From RDXT01 sp033765305 (GTDB lineage Bacteria > Bacteroidota > Bacteroidia > J057), in the NCBI GenBank assembly GCA_033765305.1, contig JANRID010000065.1:110920-174919 (forward strand): 64,000 bases of DNA. Direction: 5' to 3'. The notes beneath the pieces were generated by a model that was not told the origin of the DNA, made no database searches, and worked only from the letters and a program-made list of their open reading frames with translations. Each line of letters begins with the position of its first letter. Within the stretch, counting starts at the first letter, position 1. The position numbers and the translations under genes are program-made. Shown one piece after another: positions 41,146 to 49,878 of the stretch.

Positions 41146-44100
41146 ATGACGGATAGGACCCAGGTACACAGATTATTTCAAGTCGCGAAGGAACTGAACG
41201 TCAGTACCTCCCTGCTCGTGGAACGCCTCGAGGCAAAGGGGCATACGGTACTGCAATCTCCCAATACCAAACTTACACAGGACCAGTACGATGTCCTGAT
41301 GAAAGAATTCGCTTCCGAGCGTATTATGAAAATGAAAGCCCACGAGCTTTCTGAAAGACGCAGGGAAGACGTGCAGACCCGCACCAGCGGCAAGCCTTCC
41401 GCCGGCCATCCCCAGCCTTCCGAGGAAGAAGCGGAGCCGGAGGATCTCTCGGCGGAAGATCTGCGGAACAAAATCTCGGCCAAGCCCATGCTGCGCCGCA
41501 AGCCTACCCCGGCCGAGACGTCGCGGGAGCCTTCGCTGCCGCAGCTCCCCGTCATTCCCCGCCCGGATGCCCGGCCCCGGGTGGAGCCGGCTCCGGAACC
41601 GCCTGTGTCCGAGCAGCCCGTGCCGCCCGCTCCGGAAGCAGATCCTGCCAAAAAGCCGGGCCTGACCATCCTGGGCAAAATCGACCCCAACCAGCTCGTC
41701 CGCGGCCGCAATGTCAAGCCTTCGGAGCCGCCCCGTACGGAGCAGCGCCGCCCCGAGCCGCCCCGCCCCGAACAGCGGCGCCCCGAGCCCCCGCGCCCTG
41801 AACAGCGACGCCCGGAGCCCCCGCGCCCCGAACAGCGCCGCCCCGAGCCGCCCCGAACCGAACCGCGCCGCCCCGAGCCGCCCGTACAGCGGCCTGTGAC
41901 GCCTCCCCCGCCCGCAGTGGAGCCGATCGTGGCGAAAACGGTGCTGCCCGACCCGCAGCCCAAACCTGAAACCGCTCCCCAGCCCCCTGCCGAAATACCG
42001 CAGGAGGAAAAGGTCATCCGCGCCGACGACCGCACGCCGACCCTCCGCGGCCTCACCGTGATGGGCAAGATCGAGCTGCCCGACGAGAAGAAAAAACAGG
42101 CCGCCAAAGGCCGCCCGCCCGGACCTGAAAACCGCGGCGGCGCCCCCGTGCAGAAGCCTGCCACCCCGCAGGATGCCGGCGCCGAAAGCGAAGAGGCGAA
42201 GAAAAAACGCCGCCGCAGAAAGCGCAAGCGCAAAGAGGGCGAAGGCACCCCCGCCAGCCCGGCTTCGGCTGCCGCCAAGCCCCCCGTCGCAGGCAAGCCC
42301 CGGACCGGAACGCCTGCCGGCAAGGCCAAAAAGGAAAATCCCGATACCCGCGAGGTCAGCAACGCCATCCGGAACACCTTCTCCCAGATGGGCAAGGGTG
42401 CCTCGCGCCAGCGCCAGCGCATGCGCCGCGCCAAGCGCGACGACGCCGCCGCTCGCCGTGAACTGCTCGAACAGCAGATGGAGGAGCAGTCCCACATCCT
42501 CGAAGTGACCGAGTTCATTACGGCCAATGAATTCGCCAACCTCATCGAGGTGCCTGTCAATGAAATCATTACCAAGTGCTTCCAGCTCGGGATGATGGTC
42601 TCCATCAACCAGCGCCTCGACCATGAGCTGCTCTCCATCATCGCCGAGGAATACGGCTATGAGATTCAGCTGATCGACCTGGCAGAGGCCGAGCTCGAAG
42701 ATCCTGAAGACGAGGATACGCCTGAAAGCCTGCGCGAGCGCTCGCCCATCATTACCGTGATGGGACACGTCGATCACGGCAAAACGACCCTGCTCGACCA
42801 CCTGCGCAAGTCCAATGTCACCGCGCAGGAAGCCGGCGGCATTACCCAGCATATCGGCGCCTACGAGGTCAAGCTCTCCAGCGGGCGATCGGTGACCTTC
42901 CTCGATACGCCGGGCCACGAGGCCTTTACCGCCATGCGGGCACGCGGCGCCAAAATCACCGACATCGTCATCATCGTCATCGCCGCCGACGACGCGGTGA
43001 TGCCCCAGACGCGGGAAGCCATCAACCACGCCCAGGCAGCCGGGGTGCCGATGGTATTCGCCATCAACAAGATCGACAAGCCGGGCGCCGATTCCAACCG
43101 GATCAAGACCCAGCTTTCGGAAATGAACCTCCTCGTCGAGGAGTGGGGCGGCAAGTACCAGTCGCAGGAGATCTCGGCCCTCAAAGGGCTCGGCGTGGAT
43201 GACCTCCTTGAAAAGGTGATCCTCGAAGCCGATCTGCTGGAGCTCAAAGCCAATCCGGTGCGCCCTGCGTCCGGCACCGTGCTCGAAGCGCGGGTAGACA
43301 AGGGCCGCGGCAACGTGGCGACCATCCTCGTCCAGACGGGCACGCTCCGCGTGGGCGATGAAATGGTGGCCGGCATCCACTATGGAAAAGTGCGCGCCCT
43401 GATCAACCAGAAAGGGGAACGGATCAAGGAGGCCGGGCCCTCCATGCCGGTCCAGGTGCTGGGGCTCGGCGGCCTGCCGCTGGCTGGCGATAAATTCTAC
43501 GTCTTCGGCGAAGAAGGAAAGGCCCGCGAGATCGCAACCCGCCGCTCCGAGCTCTTCCGCGAGCAGCAGCTCCGCCGCACCAGTCGCCTGACGCTCGAAG
43601 AAATCGGCCGCCGCCGCGCATTGGGCAACTTCAAGGAACTCAACATCATCATCCGCGGCGACGTGGATGGATCGGTGGAAGCCCTCTCCGGATCGCTGCT
43701 CAAGCTGTCCACGCCGGAGGTGCAGGTCAATATCATCCTCAAAGCGGTCGGCGCGATCAACGAAGCCGACGTCAACCTGGCCCTTGCTTCGGATTCCATC
43801 ATCCTGGCCTTCAACGTGCGCCCGAATGCGCAGGCACGGGCCCTGGCTGAACGCGAGAAAGTGGACATCCGCACCTACAGCGTCATCTACGACGCCATCA
43901 ACGACGTCCGCGACGCGCTCGAAGGCCTGCTCTCGCCCGAGATCAAGGAAGAGATGCTCGGCATGGCAGAGGTCAAGGAGATCTTCAGCATTACCCGAGT
44001 GGGCAATGTGGCAGGTGCCCTGGTCACGACCGGCAGGATTTTCCGCAACGAGCCGATCCGCGTCATCCGCGACGGCGTGGTGATCTTCGAAGGCAAGCTG

Positions 44101-44244
44101 GGCTCCCTCAAGCGCTTCAAAGACGATGTCAAAGACGTCGTCAACGGGATGGAATGCGGCTTTACGATCGACAACTTCAACGACCTCCAGGTCGGCGACA
44201 TCGTCGAAAGCTACCGCATCAACGAAATCCGCCGGAAACTCTGA
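41146..44244 (+). CDS. infB: Translation initiation factor IF-2
   Basis: The 1032-residue protein has an N-terminal IF2_N domain (RLFQVAKELNVSTSLLVERL), a long low-complexity linker (about 60-440) that is rich in Pro, Glu, Arg and Ala, and the core. The GTPase motifs are GHVDHGKTT from residue 540, DTPGHEAF, NKIDKPGAD and SALKG. Domain II (GTVLEARVDKGRGNVATILV) and the fMet-tRNA-binding C-terminus follow. IF-2 places initiator tRNA on the ribosome. Residues 197-246 carry five 10-residue repeats of the RPEQRRPEPP type, encoded by a 30-bp tandem repeat. It closes the nusA operon. Confidence 0.97.
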   Translation: MTDRTQVHRLFQVAKELNVSTSLLVERLEAKGHTVLQSPNTKLTQDQYDVLMKEFASERIMKMKAHELSERRREDVQTRTSGKPSAGHPQPSEEEAEPEDLSAEDLRNKISAKPMLRRKPTPAETSREPSLPQLPVIPRPDARPRVEPAPEPPVSEQPVPPAPEADPAKKPGLTILGKIDPNQLVRGRNVKPSEPPRTEQRRPEPPRPEQRRPEPPRPEQRRPEPPRPEQRRPEPPRTEPRRPEPPVQRPVTPPPPAVEPIVAKTVLPDPQPKPETAPQPPAEIPQEEKVIRADDRTPTLRGLTVMGKIELPDEKKKQAAKGRPPGPENRGGAPVQKPATPQDAGAESEEAKKKRRRRKRKRKEGEGTPASPASAAAKPPVAGKPRTGTPAGKAKKENPDTREVSNAIRNTFSQMGKGASRQRQRMRRAKRDDAAARRELLEQQMEEQSHILEVTEFITANEFANLIEVPVNEIITKCFQLGMMVSINQRLDHELLSIIAEEYGYEIQLIDLAEAELEDPEDEDTPESLRERSPIITVMGHVDHGKTTLLDHLRKSNVTAQEAGGITQHIGAYEVKLSSGRSVTFLDTPGHEAFTAMRARGAKITDIVIIVIAADDAVMPQTREAINHAQAAGVPMVFAINKIDKPGADSNRIKTQLSEMNLLVEEWGGKYQSQEISALKGLGVDDLLEKVILEADLLELKANPVRPASGTVLEARVDKGRGNVATILVQTGTLRVGDEMVAGIHYGKVRALINQKGERIKEAGPSMPVQVLGLGGLPLAGDKFYVFGEEGKAREIATRRSELFREQQLRRTSRLTLEEIGRRRALGNFKELNIIIRGDVDGSVEALSGSLLKLSTPEVQVNIILKAVGAINEADVNLALASDSIILAFNVRPNAQARALAEREKVDIRTYSVIYDAINDVRDALEGLLSPEIKEEMLGMAEVKEIFSITRVGNVAGALVTTGRIFRNEPIRVIRDGVVIFEGKLGSLKRFKDDVKDVVNGMECGFTIDNFNDLQVGDIVESYRINEIRRKL
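41734..41883 (+). repeat. Five-copy 30-bp tandem repeat inside infB
   Basis: Five in-frame units of 30 bp encode RTEQRRPEPP, three copies of RPEQRRPEPP and RTEPRRPEPP. Units differ mainly at silent third positions (such as CGCCGC against CGGCGC or CGACGC), so the peptide is conserved while the DNA drifts. This lies in the disordered IF-2 linker. Confidence 0.85.
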
Positions 44245-44259
44245 TCCCGGCTCCGCGGT

Positions 44260-44293
44260 GCCCCGCTGTGCAGGCCGGTCCTGCGGGCGGGGC
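44260..44293 (+). terminator. Long nested hairpin between infB and the Nif3-like gene
   Basis: GCCCCGC (44260-44266) pairs with GCGGGGC (44287-44293), and an inner GCAGG (44270-44274) pairs with CCTGC (44280-44284). No T run follows, so it may attenuate rather than end the infB transcript. Confidence 0.45.
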
Positions 44294-44318
44294 ATCTGCG
44301 GACTGAAACACACGAAGG

Positions 44319-45098
44319 ATGAAGATCCGCGAACTCGCCGCCGTGCTGGAGCAGTGGGCGCCGCTGCCTGCCGCCGAATCCTATGACAATCCGGGCCTGC
44401 TGGCAGGCGAGCCGGAGGCGGAGATCCGCAGCGTGCTCGTCAGCCTCGATGTGACGGAGGCGGTGCTCGACGAGGCGCAGCAGCTCGGTGCCAATCTGGT
44501 GATTGCCCATCACCCCATCTGGTTCACGCCGCGCAAGCGGCTCACCGGCGAGGACTACGTCAGCCGCATCCTCATCCGCGCAATCCGGCAGGACATCTCG
44601 CTGTATGCGATCCACACCAACCTGGACAACGTCCGCAGCGGAGTCAACCATCGGATCTGCGAACGGCTGGGGCTGGAGCCCGAAGGCTTTCTGCGGCCGG
44701 CTCCCGGCGGGGAGCTGGGTGCAGGCATGACCGGCATGCTGCCGGCTGCGCTGCCGCAGGCGGAATTTCTGCAGCGGGTCAAGGCCGCATTCGGATGCGG
44801 CGGCATCCGATATGCGGCAGGCGGGCCTGCGCAGATCCGGCGGGTGGCAGTGTGCGGCGGCGCGGGCAGCTTTCTCATTCCCGATGCACTCCGCGCAGGC
44901 GCAGATGCCTTTGTAACCGCCGACATTACCTACCACAAATTCTTCGATGCGGAGGGGCGCTGCCTGCTGTTGGACATCGGACACTATGAGTCCGAGCAAT
45001 TTACCAGTCAGTTGATTTGCGAGTTTTTATCGAAACATTTTCGTAATTTCGCCGTCCATTTATCGGGCGTGCGCACCAATCCGGTGCATTATTTCTGA
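44319..45098 (+). CDS. Nif3-like dinuclear metal-centre protein
   Basis: The 259-residue protein has the Nif3/YbgI pattern: LPAAESYDNPGLLAGEPEAE, VLVSLDVTEAVLDEAQQLGA, IAHHPIWF with metal-ligand histidines, IHTNLDNVRSGVN, and near the C-terminus ADAFVTADITYHKFFDAEGR and LDIGHYESEQF with the last ligands. Many Bacteroidota homologues carry a middle PII-like insertion and reach about 365 residues; this one has the short form. The family is often annotated GTP cyclohydrolase I type 2, but its role is not settled. It is 65 bp before a zinc-ribbon protein gene on the same strand, a pairing that recurs in many bacteria. Confidence 0.88.
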   Translation: MKIRELAAVLEQWAPLPAAESYDNPGLLAGEPEAEIRSVLVSLDVTEAVLDEAQQLGANLVIAHHPIWFTPRKRLTGEDYVSRILIRAIRQDISLYAIHTNLDNVRSGVNHRICERLGLEPEGFLRPAPGGELGAGMTGMLPAALPQAEFLQRVKAAFGCGGIRYAAGGPAQIRRVAVCGGAGSFLIPDALRAGADAFVTADITYHKFFDAEGRCLLLDIGHYESEQFTSQLICEFLSKHFRNFAVHLSGVRTNPVHYF

Positions 45099-45163
45099 TC
45101 CCGGCCTGCGTTCCGCCCCGCAGTCCGGATTCCGGGCACAAAACCAGACTTCCACTTGTAGAT

Positions 45164-45919
45164 ATGGAGAATCCGATTGCCGAACGTCTCAAAGCGCTGA
45201 CCCTGCTCCAGGTGCTCGATTCCAAGCTGGACGAGATTCACCGCCTGCGGGGCAGCCTTCCGGAAGAAGTAAACGACCTGGAAGACGATCTGGAAGGGAT
45301 GGAAACCCGCAAACACCGGATCGAAGAGGAGATCAAGAAGCTGCGCGAGGAGATCGGGGCCCGAAAGGCGAAGATCGAGGAGTTCTCGGGGCAGATCCGC
45401 CGGTATGAGGAGCAGCAGGAGAATGTGAAGAACAACCGCGAATACGAAGCGCTCCGGAAGGAAATCGAGTATGCCAACCTCGAAATCCTGACCTCCGAGA
45501 AAAAAATGCGCCAGTACCAGGAGCAGATCGAGCAGAAGGAAGTGCTCCTGGCCCAGACCGACGAGCAAATTGCCTCGAAGCGCAGCGAGCTGGACGATAA
45601 AAAGCGCGAGCTGGAGGTCATCATCGAAGAGACGCTTCAGGAAGAGCGCCGGTTCAAGTCGGAGATCGACAAATACGCCGAGAAGATCGAGCCGCGCTAT
45701 CTCAACGGCTACCAGAAGATCCGCGCCAACATGCGTAACGGCCTCGCGGTGGTCAGCATCGACCGAAACGCCTGCGGGGGCTGCTTCTCCCTGATTCCGC
45801 CCCAGCTCAACATCGAGCTCAAGCAGCGCCGCAAGCTCATCCATTGCGAAAACTGCGGCCGCATTCTCGTGGATGAATCCTTCTTCGAGGAAGCCCGCCA
45901 GTCCGCAGGACATATGTGA
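45164..45919 (+). CDS. Coiled-coil protein with C-terminal zinc ribbon (DUF164/C4-type)
   Basis: The 251-residue protein is a long coiled coil from about 10 to 190 (RKHRIEEEIKKLREEIGARK; NNREYEALRKEIEYANLEIL). It ends in a zinc ribbon with CGGC near 204-207 and CENC near 227-230. This is the zf-RING_7/DUF164 family found beside Nif3-like genes in many bacteria; some family members bind RNA or RNase complexes. The gene is followed by a terminator with a TTTT tail. Confidence 0.85.
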   Translation: MENPIAERLKALTLLQVLDSKLDEIHRLRGSLPEEVNDLEDDLEGMETRKHRIEEEIKKLREEIGARKAKIEEFSGQIRRYEEQQENVKNNREYEALRKEIEYANLEILTSEKKMRQYQEQIEQKEVLLAQTDEQIASKRSELDDKKRELEVIIEETLQEERRFKSEIDKYAEKIEPRYLNGYQKIRANMRNGLAVVSIDRNACGGCFSLIPPQLNIELKQRRKLIHCENCGRILVDESFFEEARQSAGHM

Positions 45920-45945
45920 TCCGGCACGGCTTGCCAGCCTGCCCG

Positions 45946-45974
45946 GCGGCCCGGCCTTGCGCCGGGCCGCTTTT
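45946..45974 (+). terminator. Intrinsic terminator after the zinc-ribbon gene
   Basis: GCGGCCCGG (45946-45954) pairs with CCGGGCCGC (45962-45970) around a 7-base loop and is followed by TTTT at 45971-45974. It lies 27 bp past the stop codon. Confidence 0.65.
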
Positions 45975-46008
45975 CGATTCCGGGTGTAGGAATTTTCGCC
46001 AAACAGTT

Positions 46009-46039
46009 TTTTTCATCCCCGCCGCTTCCTGTATCTTCG
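46009..46039 (+). promoter_or_regulatory. Candidate promoter of the TPR-protein gene
   Basis: TTTT at 46009-46012 within a T7 run, then 19 bases, then TATCTTCG at 46032-46039. The spacing matches the Bacteroidota promoter. The ATG follows 18 nt later. Confidence 0.45.
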
Positions 46040-46056
46040 GGGCTTTCGCGTGGACC

Positions 46057-47544
46057 ATGACGCCTGTGTACAAGGGGATTCTCTGCTGCCTGATCCTGAC
46101 GCTGCGCTGCCTGCCGCTTTCCGCTTCGGAGCCGGCTACCTACCGGCAGCGGGTGGAGGCCCGTATCAGCGCCTTCCAGTTTACCCACGCCCAGGCGCTC
46201 ATTCCCCTGATCCCCAACCGGGGCTATCAGGCATTCTACCAGTCGCATATTCTGGCCTACAAATACCTGGCTACCCAGGACCCTGCCTGGCTGGCCGAGC
46301 TCCGCAGCCAGTGGAGCGAAGCCCTGCGGAGCGTGGAATCCATCCCGGCTTCCGACCCCGCCCGGACCGGCTTTCTGGCCGACCTCTACTGCAAGCGGGC
46401 CGCAGCCGAGTTTATGGCTGAAAACTACCTGACGGCCATCCGCCTGGCTAAAACCGGCTACGGCTATCTCCAGCAAACCCCGCCCCAACGGCCGGAAGCG
46501 CTGAAGCTCAGGGGGTTGTTTCATGTGCTCTTCGGCGCGGTGCCCAGCCGGTACCAATGGCTCACCCAGATGCTGGGCTTCGAGGGCGATGTGGCTACAG
46601 GCATCGGACTGCTCGAACAGGCCCAGGCCAGCGGCGCGACCCTGCGCATGGAGGCCGTGGTGCTGCTCTTTTATACCCAGCGCAACCTGCTCAGCGACCC
46701 CCAGGCGGCGCTCGACCGCCTGGATGCCGAGGTGCGCGCGCATGGGCCCTCCTTTCCCCTCGATTACCTGCGCGCCTCCGCCCTGCTGAGCCTGCGGCGC
46801 ACCGACGAGGCACTGAGCATGCTGCGCCGCAAGCCCTCCTACCTCTCCGAGCAGGTGTTCTGGTCGCCCTACTGGGATTATCTGCAAGGCAAAGCGCAGT
46901 ATTTCCGCAACGACTGGGGCGAGGCGCGCAGCTCGCTGGAGGAATTCACCCGCACCTGCAAGGGCAGCCTCTTTCTGACCGATGCGATCTTCCGGCTGGG
47001 CATGGCCGCGCTCTTCACCGGCCAGCAGGCCGAGGCACGGGAATGGCTCGCGCGCATTGCGCGGGAGCGCCCGGGCGGCTTCGACGAGGATGCCTATGCT
47101 GCGGCCACTGCCTGGCAGTTTCTCCAGGCGCCGCCTTCGCAGGCGACGCTGGACCTCTTCCGGGCCCGCAACTATTTCGACGGCGGCTATTTCGACCGGG
47201 CACGGGAGACCTTTGGGCAGATCGAAACCCGGCGTGCCCTGCTCAGCCCTGCTGAAGCCGCAGAGCTGCAATACCGGTACGGCCGCCTCGAACACCTGTG
47301 CAGCCGGTATGCCCAAGCCCGGCAGCGCTACCAGGCCGCGCTGGAAATCCCGCTGACCGGCCCAGTCCGGTATGTGCAGGCCTATTCGCTGTTCTACCTC
47401 GGTGAGCTGGAGCGCGATGCCGGCAACCGCGCGGCAGCCCGCCTGCATTTCGAGCAGGCGCTCCGGATGGATCAGTACCACTATCAGAGCGGGCTCGAAA
47501 GCAAGATCAAGCCCGCGCTCGCCGCGCTCCGCTCAAAGTCCTGA
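46057..47544 (+). CDS. Secreted tetratricopeptide-repeat protein
   Basis: From ATG at 46057 the protein has 495 residues with a signal peptide (MTPVYKGILCCLILTLRCLP). Repeating helical pairs are visible in the second half (ARSSLEEFTRTCKGSLFLTD; LSPAEAAELQYRYGRLEHLC; QARQRYQAALEIPLTGPVRY; AARLHFEQALRMDQYHYQSG), the TPR pattern. The first half (LIPNRGYQAFYQSHILAYKY) is helical but not repeat-like. Probably a periplasmic protein-interaction scaffold. The gene is convergent with the sirtuin gene; their 3' ends overlap by 12 bp. Confidence 0.75.
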   Translation: MTPVYKGILCCLILTLRCLPLSASEPATYRQRVEARISAFQFTHAQALIPLIPNRGYQAFYQSHILAYKYLATQDPAWLAELRSQWSEALRSVESIPASDPARTGFLADLYCKRAAAEFMAENYLTAIRLAKTGYGYLQQTPPQRPEALKLRGLFHVLFGAVPSRYQWLTQMLGFEGDVATGIGLLEQAQASGATLRMEAVVLLFYTQRNLLSDPQAALDRLDAEVRAHGPSFPLDYLRASALLSLRRTDEALSMLRRKPSYLSEQVFWSPYWDYLQGKAQYFRNDWGEARSSLEEFTRTCKGSLFLTDAIFRLGMAALFTGQQAEAREWLARIARERPGGFDEDAYAAATAWQFLQAPPSQATLDLFRARNYFDGGYFDRARETFGQIETRRALLSPAEAAELQYRYGRLEHLCSRYAQARQRYQAALEIPLTGPVRYVQAYSLFYLGELERDAGNRAAARLHFEQALRMDQYHYQSGLESKIKPALAALRSKS

Positions 47545-48249
47545 CGCAGCGGGCGTGAGCAGGCGGCGTGTCAGGGCTGGCAGGCCTATAGTGGCCGGCT
47601 CCTGGATGTACTCGGCCAGGTGGCCGGAATCGAGGCTGGGGCGGTGCGGATCCACCACATACACCGGCACCTCAGGACGGGCGTAGCCGATCAGCCCGGC
47701 TGCAGGATATACCACCAGCGAGGTTCCTACAATGATGAGGATATCGGCCTCCATAAACAGCCGCGCAGCCGGGATAATCATCGGCACCTCTTCGCCGAAC
47801 CATACGATGTTGGGCCGAAGCTGATGACCGTCGGGGGCGAGATCGCCCAGCTGGATGTCGCCAGCTACCGGAACCACCACCTCCGGATTGCGCACGCTGC
47901 GGCCCTCGGTGAGCAGCCCGTGCAGGTGCAGCACATGCGAGGAGCCTGCGCGCTCATGCAGGTCGTCCACATTCTGGGTCACGATATCCACCCGGTAAGC
48001 CTGCTCCAGCTCCACGAGGGCCAGGTGCCCGGCATTGGGCGCTACGTGGCGCAGCTGCGCCCGCCGCTCGTTGTAGAACCGCAGCACCAGCTCGGGATTG
48101 CGGTGAAAGCCGTCGATGGAAGCCACTTCCAGCACATCGCGGCCTTCCCAGAGCCCGCCGGCACCCCGGAAGGTCTGGATACCGCTTTCGGCGCTGATGC
48201 CGGCGCCGGTGAGAACTACAATATGGGGGGCGGAACGGGCGGTTTGCAT
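47533..48249 (-). CDS. Sirtuin NAD-dependent deacylase (class III-like)
   Basis: From ATG at 48249 the protein has 238 residues. GAGISAESGIQTFRGAGGLW is the NAD site, TQNVDDLHERAGS and LHLHGLL hold the catalytic histidine, and IVWFGEEVP, GTSLVVYPAAG follow. YNERR near residue 60 supplies the Tyr-x-x-Arg pair that in SIRT5-like enzymes binds succinyl or malonyl groups. The usual four zinc cysteines are missing: the stretch TEGRSVRNPEVVVPVAGDIQ has none. It removes acyl groups from lysines using NAD. A frame to 48279 adds 10 residues without support. Confidence 0.88.
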   Translation of the reverse strand: MQTARSAPHIVVLTGAGISAESGIQTFRGAGGLWEGRDVLEVASIDGFHRNPELVLRFYNERRAQLRHVAPNAGHLALVELEQAYRVDIVTQNVDDLHERAGSSHVLHLHGLLTEGRSVRNPEVVVPVAGDIQLGDLAPDGHQLRPNIVWFGEEVPMIIPAARLFMEADILIIVGTSLVVYPAAGLIGYARPEVPVYVVDPHRPSLDSGHLAEYIQEPATIGLPALTRRLLTPAASGL

Positions 48250-48327
48250 GCTTAAAGTTGGGGAGGAAACCGGGCGCAAATCAAGTGCGGAAGCAGAAAA
48301 AAACCGCGATCATGTCGCGATCTTCGT

Positions 48328-48335
48328 TACCTTTG
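48328..48335 (+). promoter_or_regulatory. Candidate -7 box of the SCP2 gene
   Basis: TACCTTTG matches the Bacteroidota -7 consensus TAnnTTTG exactly and lies 28 nt before the ATG. No good TTTG is present 19 bases upstream. Confidence 0.4.
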
Positions 48336-48363
48336 ATCCGGACAATTCTTACGAATCTGCACT

Positions 48364-48666
48364 ATGACGCTGGAATCCATTACTGAAGCCGTGGTATCCC
48401 GTGCTGCTGCTACTGATGCGCTGGGCTCTACGATTAAATTCCTCTTCACCGGCGGCGAAGGCGCCGTATATCTCGACGGATCGGGCAGCAGCAACACCGT
48501 ATCCAATGAAGACAAAGACGCAGATTGCACGGTCAACGTGGATCTGGGCGATTTCAACGACATGCTTTCGGGCGCCCTCAACCCGATGATGGCGTTCATG
48601 AGCGGCAAGCTCCGCATCGAAGGCGACATGGGCGTTGCCATGAAGCTCAGCTCGCTCTTCAACTGA
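48364..48666 (+). CDS. SCP2 sterol-binding-like protein
   Basis: This 100-residue single-domain protein has the SCP2 pattern: IKFLFTGGEGAVYLDGSG, ADCTVNVDLGDFNDMLSGAL, NPMMAFMSGKLRIEGDMGVA and MKLSSLF. These proteins bind lipids or act as partners of acyl-carrier steps in the cytoplasm. Length and motif match free-standing bacterial SCP2 proteins. It is followed 22 bp later by a strong terminator, so it is probably monocistronic. Confidence 0.88.
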   Translation: MTLESITEAVVSRAAATDALGSTIKFLFTGGEGAVYLDGSGSSNTVSNEDKDADCTVNVDLGDFNDMLSGALNPMMAFMSGKLRIEGDMGVAMKLSSLFN

Positions 48667-48688
48667 GTGCTGTCTGCTCCGCACTGCA

Positions 48689-48713
48689 AGCTCCGCTTCG
48701 CGGGGCTTTTTTT
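48689..48713 (+). terminator. Strong intrinsic terminator after the SCP2 gene
   Basis: AGCTCCGC (48689-48696) pairs with GCGGGGCT (48700-48707), allowing one G-T pair, over a three-base loop. A run of seven T follows at 48707-48713. It overlaps the last codon of the convergent deacetylase gene. Confidence 0.8.
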
Positions 48714-49746
48714 ATGCGCGGCGGATGCGGTGCCTGCCCAGAGACAGTTTGAGCACGTAATAGAGGTATTCCTCCCGCAGGATCTGCACGGCCGGCGCCA
48801 GCGATTTTTCCATCGGAATCCGCTGGAGGTGGCGCGGGGCTGGGTCGGGCTTCAGGCCAGCGCACCCGAAGGTCAGGCCAAAGGGCTGCCCGGACGCCGA
48901 CAGCTCTGCAAACCAGGCGGACTGGACTCCATCATCCGTAAACGGAAAGGCAAATACCCGGTGGCGGAGGGGAAACTGCGCTTCGAGCGCCGCCTGGCCC
49001 TCCAGGGTCTGGCGGAGCTGCTCTTCCAGCGGAAGATATTGATATTCAGGATGATCGATGCTGTGGCTGCCGATGGCGAATCCCTGGCCGAGGAGGCTGT
49101 GAACCTGGCCGGCATCCAGATAGGGCCGGTAGCTGCGCAGAAAGGCGCCGAAGTCCACCTCCAGCCGGCGGGCGGCTTCGTCGAGCAGCGGCTCCTGATG
49201 CCAGCGCAGCCGCAGGAGCATGGCAGAGGCGCCTGCGGGGCGGAGTCCGCTTTCCTGGGCCAGCCAGGCCGTCAGGCCAGCATCCTGCCGGGGCATTTCG
49301 CGCAGGCGCGCCGCCAGCAGGGCGGCTTTGAAGCGGAAAAAGAGCCGCTGATTGCCGATAAACGCCGGATTGAGGAAAAAGGTCGCCGGCACGCCGTATT
49401 CGAGCAGGACGGGTGCCACCTCCTCGGCAATCTGCCGCAGGCCGTCGTCGAAACTCAGGTGAAACCAGGGCTCCCGCAGCGGGCGGTCTCCGCTGAGGTG
49501 GGCGCTCAGCGCATCGAGATCCACCGGGCGGTAGGTGCGGAGCAGGGTTTCGAGGTCCTGGCGGAAGAGGCGCAGCGGGCGGACCGGGTACAGCGGCGCG
49601 ATATGCGGCGCCGGATGATCGGTACTCAGGTGATACACCGGCAATATGCCCGGCTGGCCGCTGAGGCGGATCAGCAGCTCCAGGGGCAGGCCAGCGCCGA
49701 GGGTGCGGAGCAGGCGGCGGGCCGGGGTGCGGAGGGCGGAAGCCAT
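48712..49746 (-). CDS. Polysaccharide deacetylase (NodB) family protein
   Basis: From ATG at 49746 the protein has 344 residues. HLSFDDGLRQIAEEVAPVLL near 103-122 carries the NodB Asp-Asp motif, and GSHSIDHPEY near 240-250 the metal-binding His pair, with FAFPFTDDGVQS as motif 3. The N-terminal region lacks a clear signal peptide, so it may be cytoplasmic or an O-antigen/cell-wall sugar modification enzyme. A frame to 49803 adds 19 residues without similarity that I can see. The gene is divergent from the DUF2911 gene. Confidence 0.78.
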   Translation of the reverse strand: MASALRTPARRLLRTLGAGLPLELLIRLSGQPGILPVYHLSTDHPAPHIAPLYPVRPLRLFRQDLETLLRTYRPVDLDALSAHLSGDRPLREPWFHLSFDDGLRQIAEEVAPVLLEYGVPATFFLNPAFIGNQRLFFRFKAALLAARLREMPRQDAGLTAWLAQESGLRPAGASAMLLRLRWHQEPLLDEAARRLEVDFGAFLRSYRPYLDAGQVHSLLGQGFAIGSHSIDHPEYQYLPLEEQLRQTLEGQAALEAQFPLRHRVFAFPFTDDGVQSAWFAELSASGQPFGLTFGCAGLKPDPAPRHLQRIPMEKSLAPAVQILREEYLYYVLKLSLGRHRIRRA

Positions 49747-49878
49747 GTGCAAGGATACGGAAATTCTCCCGGCTCCCGTGCGCCGGCTTCTCTGCCATTG
49801 CATGCAACAAATCGCCCATCCGATCGGTGCATTCCCCTGTATATGTGCAATTTGTCCTCACCCAATGCTTATATCCCA

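Noticed and set aside
41173..44313. A 1046-codon minus-strand open frame opposite infB
   Set aside because: It is the antisense shadow of a GC-rich gene. The plus strand encodes an intact IF-2 with all GTPase motifs, and the antisense protein has only low-complexity sequence.
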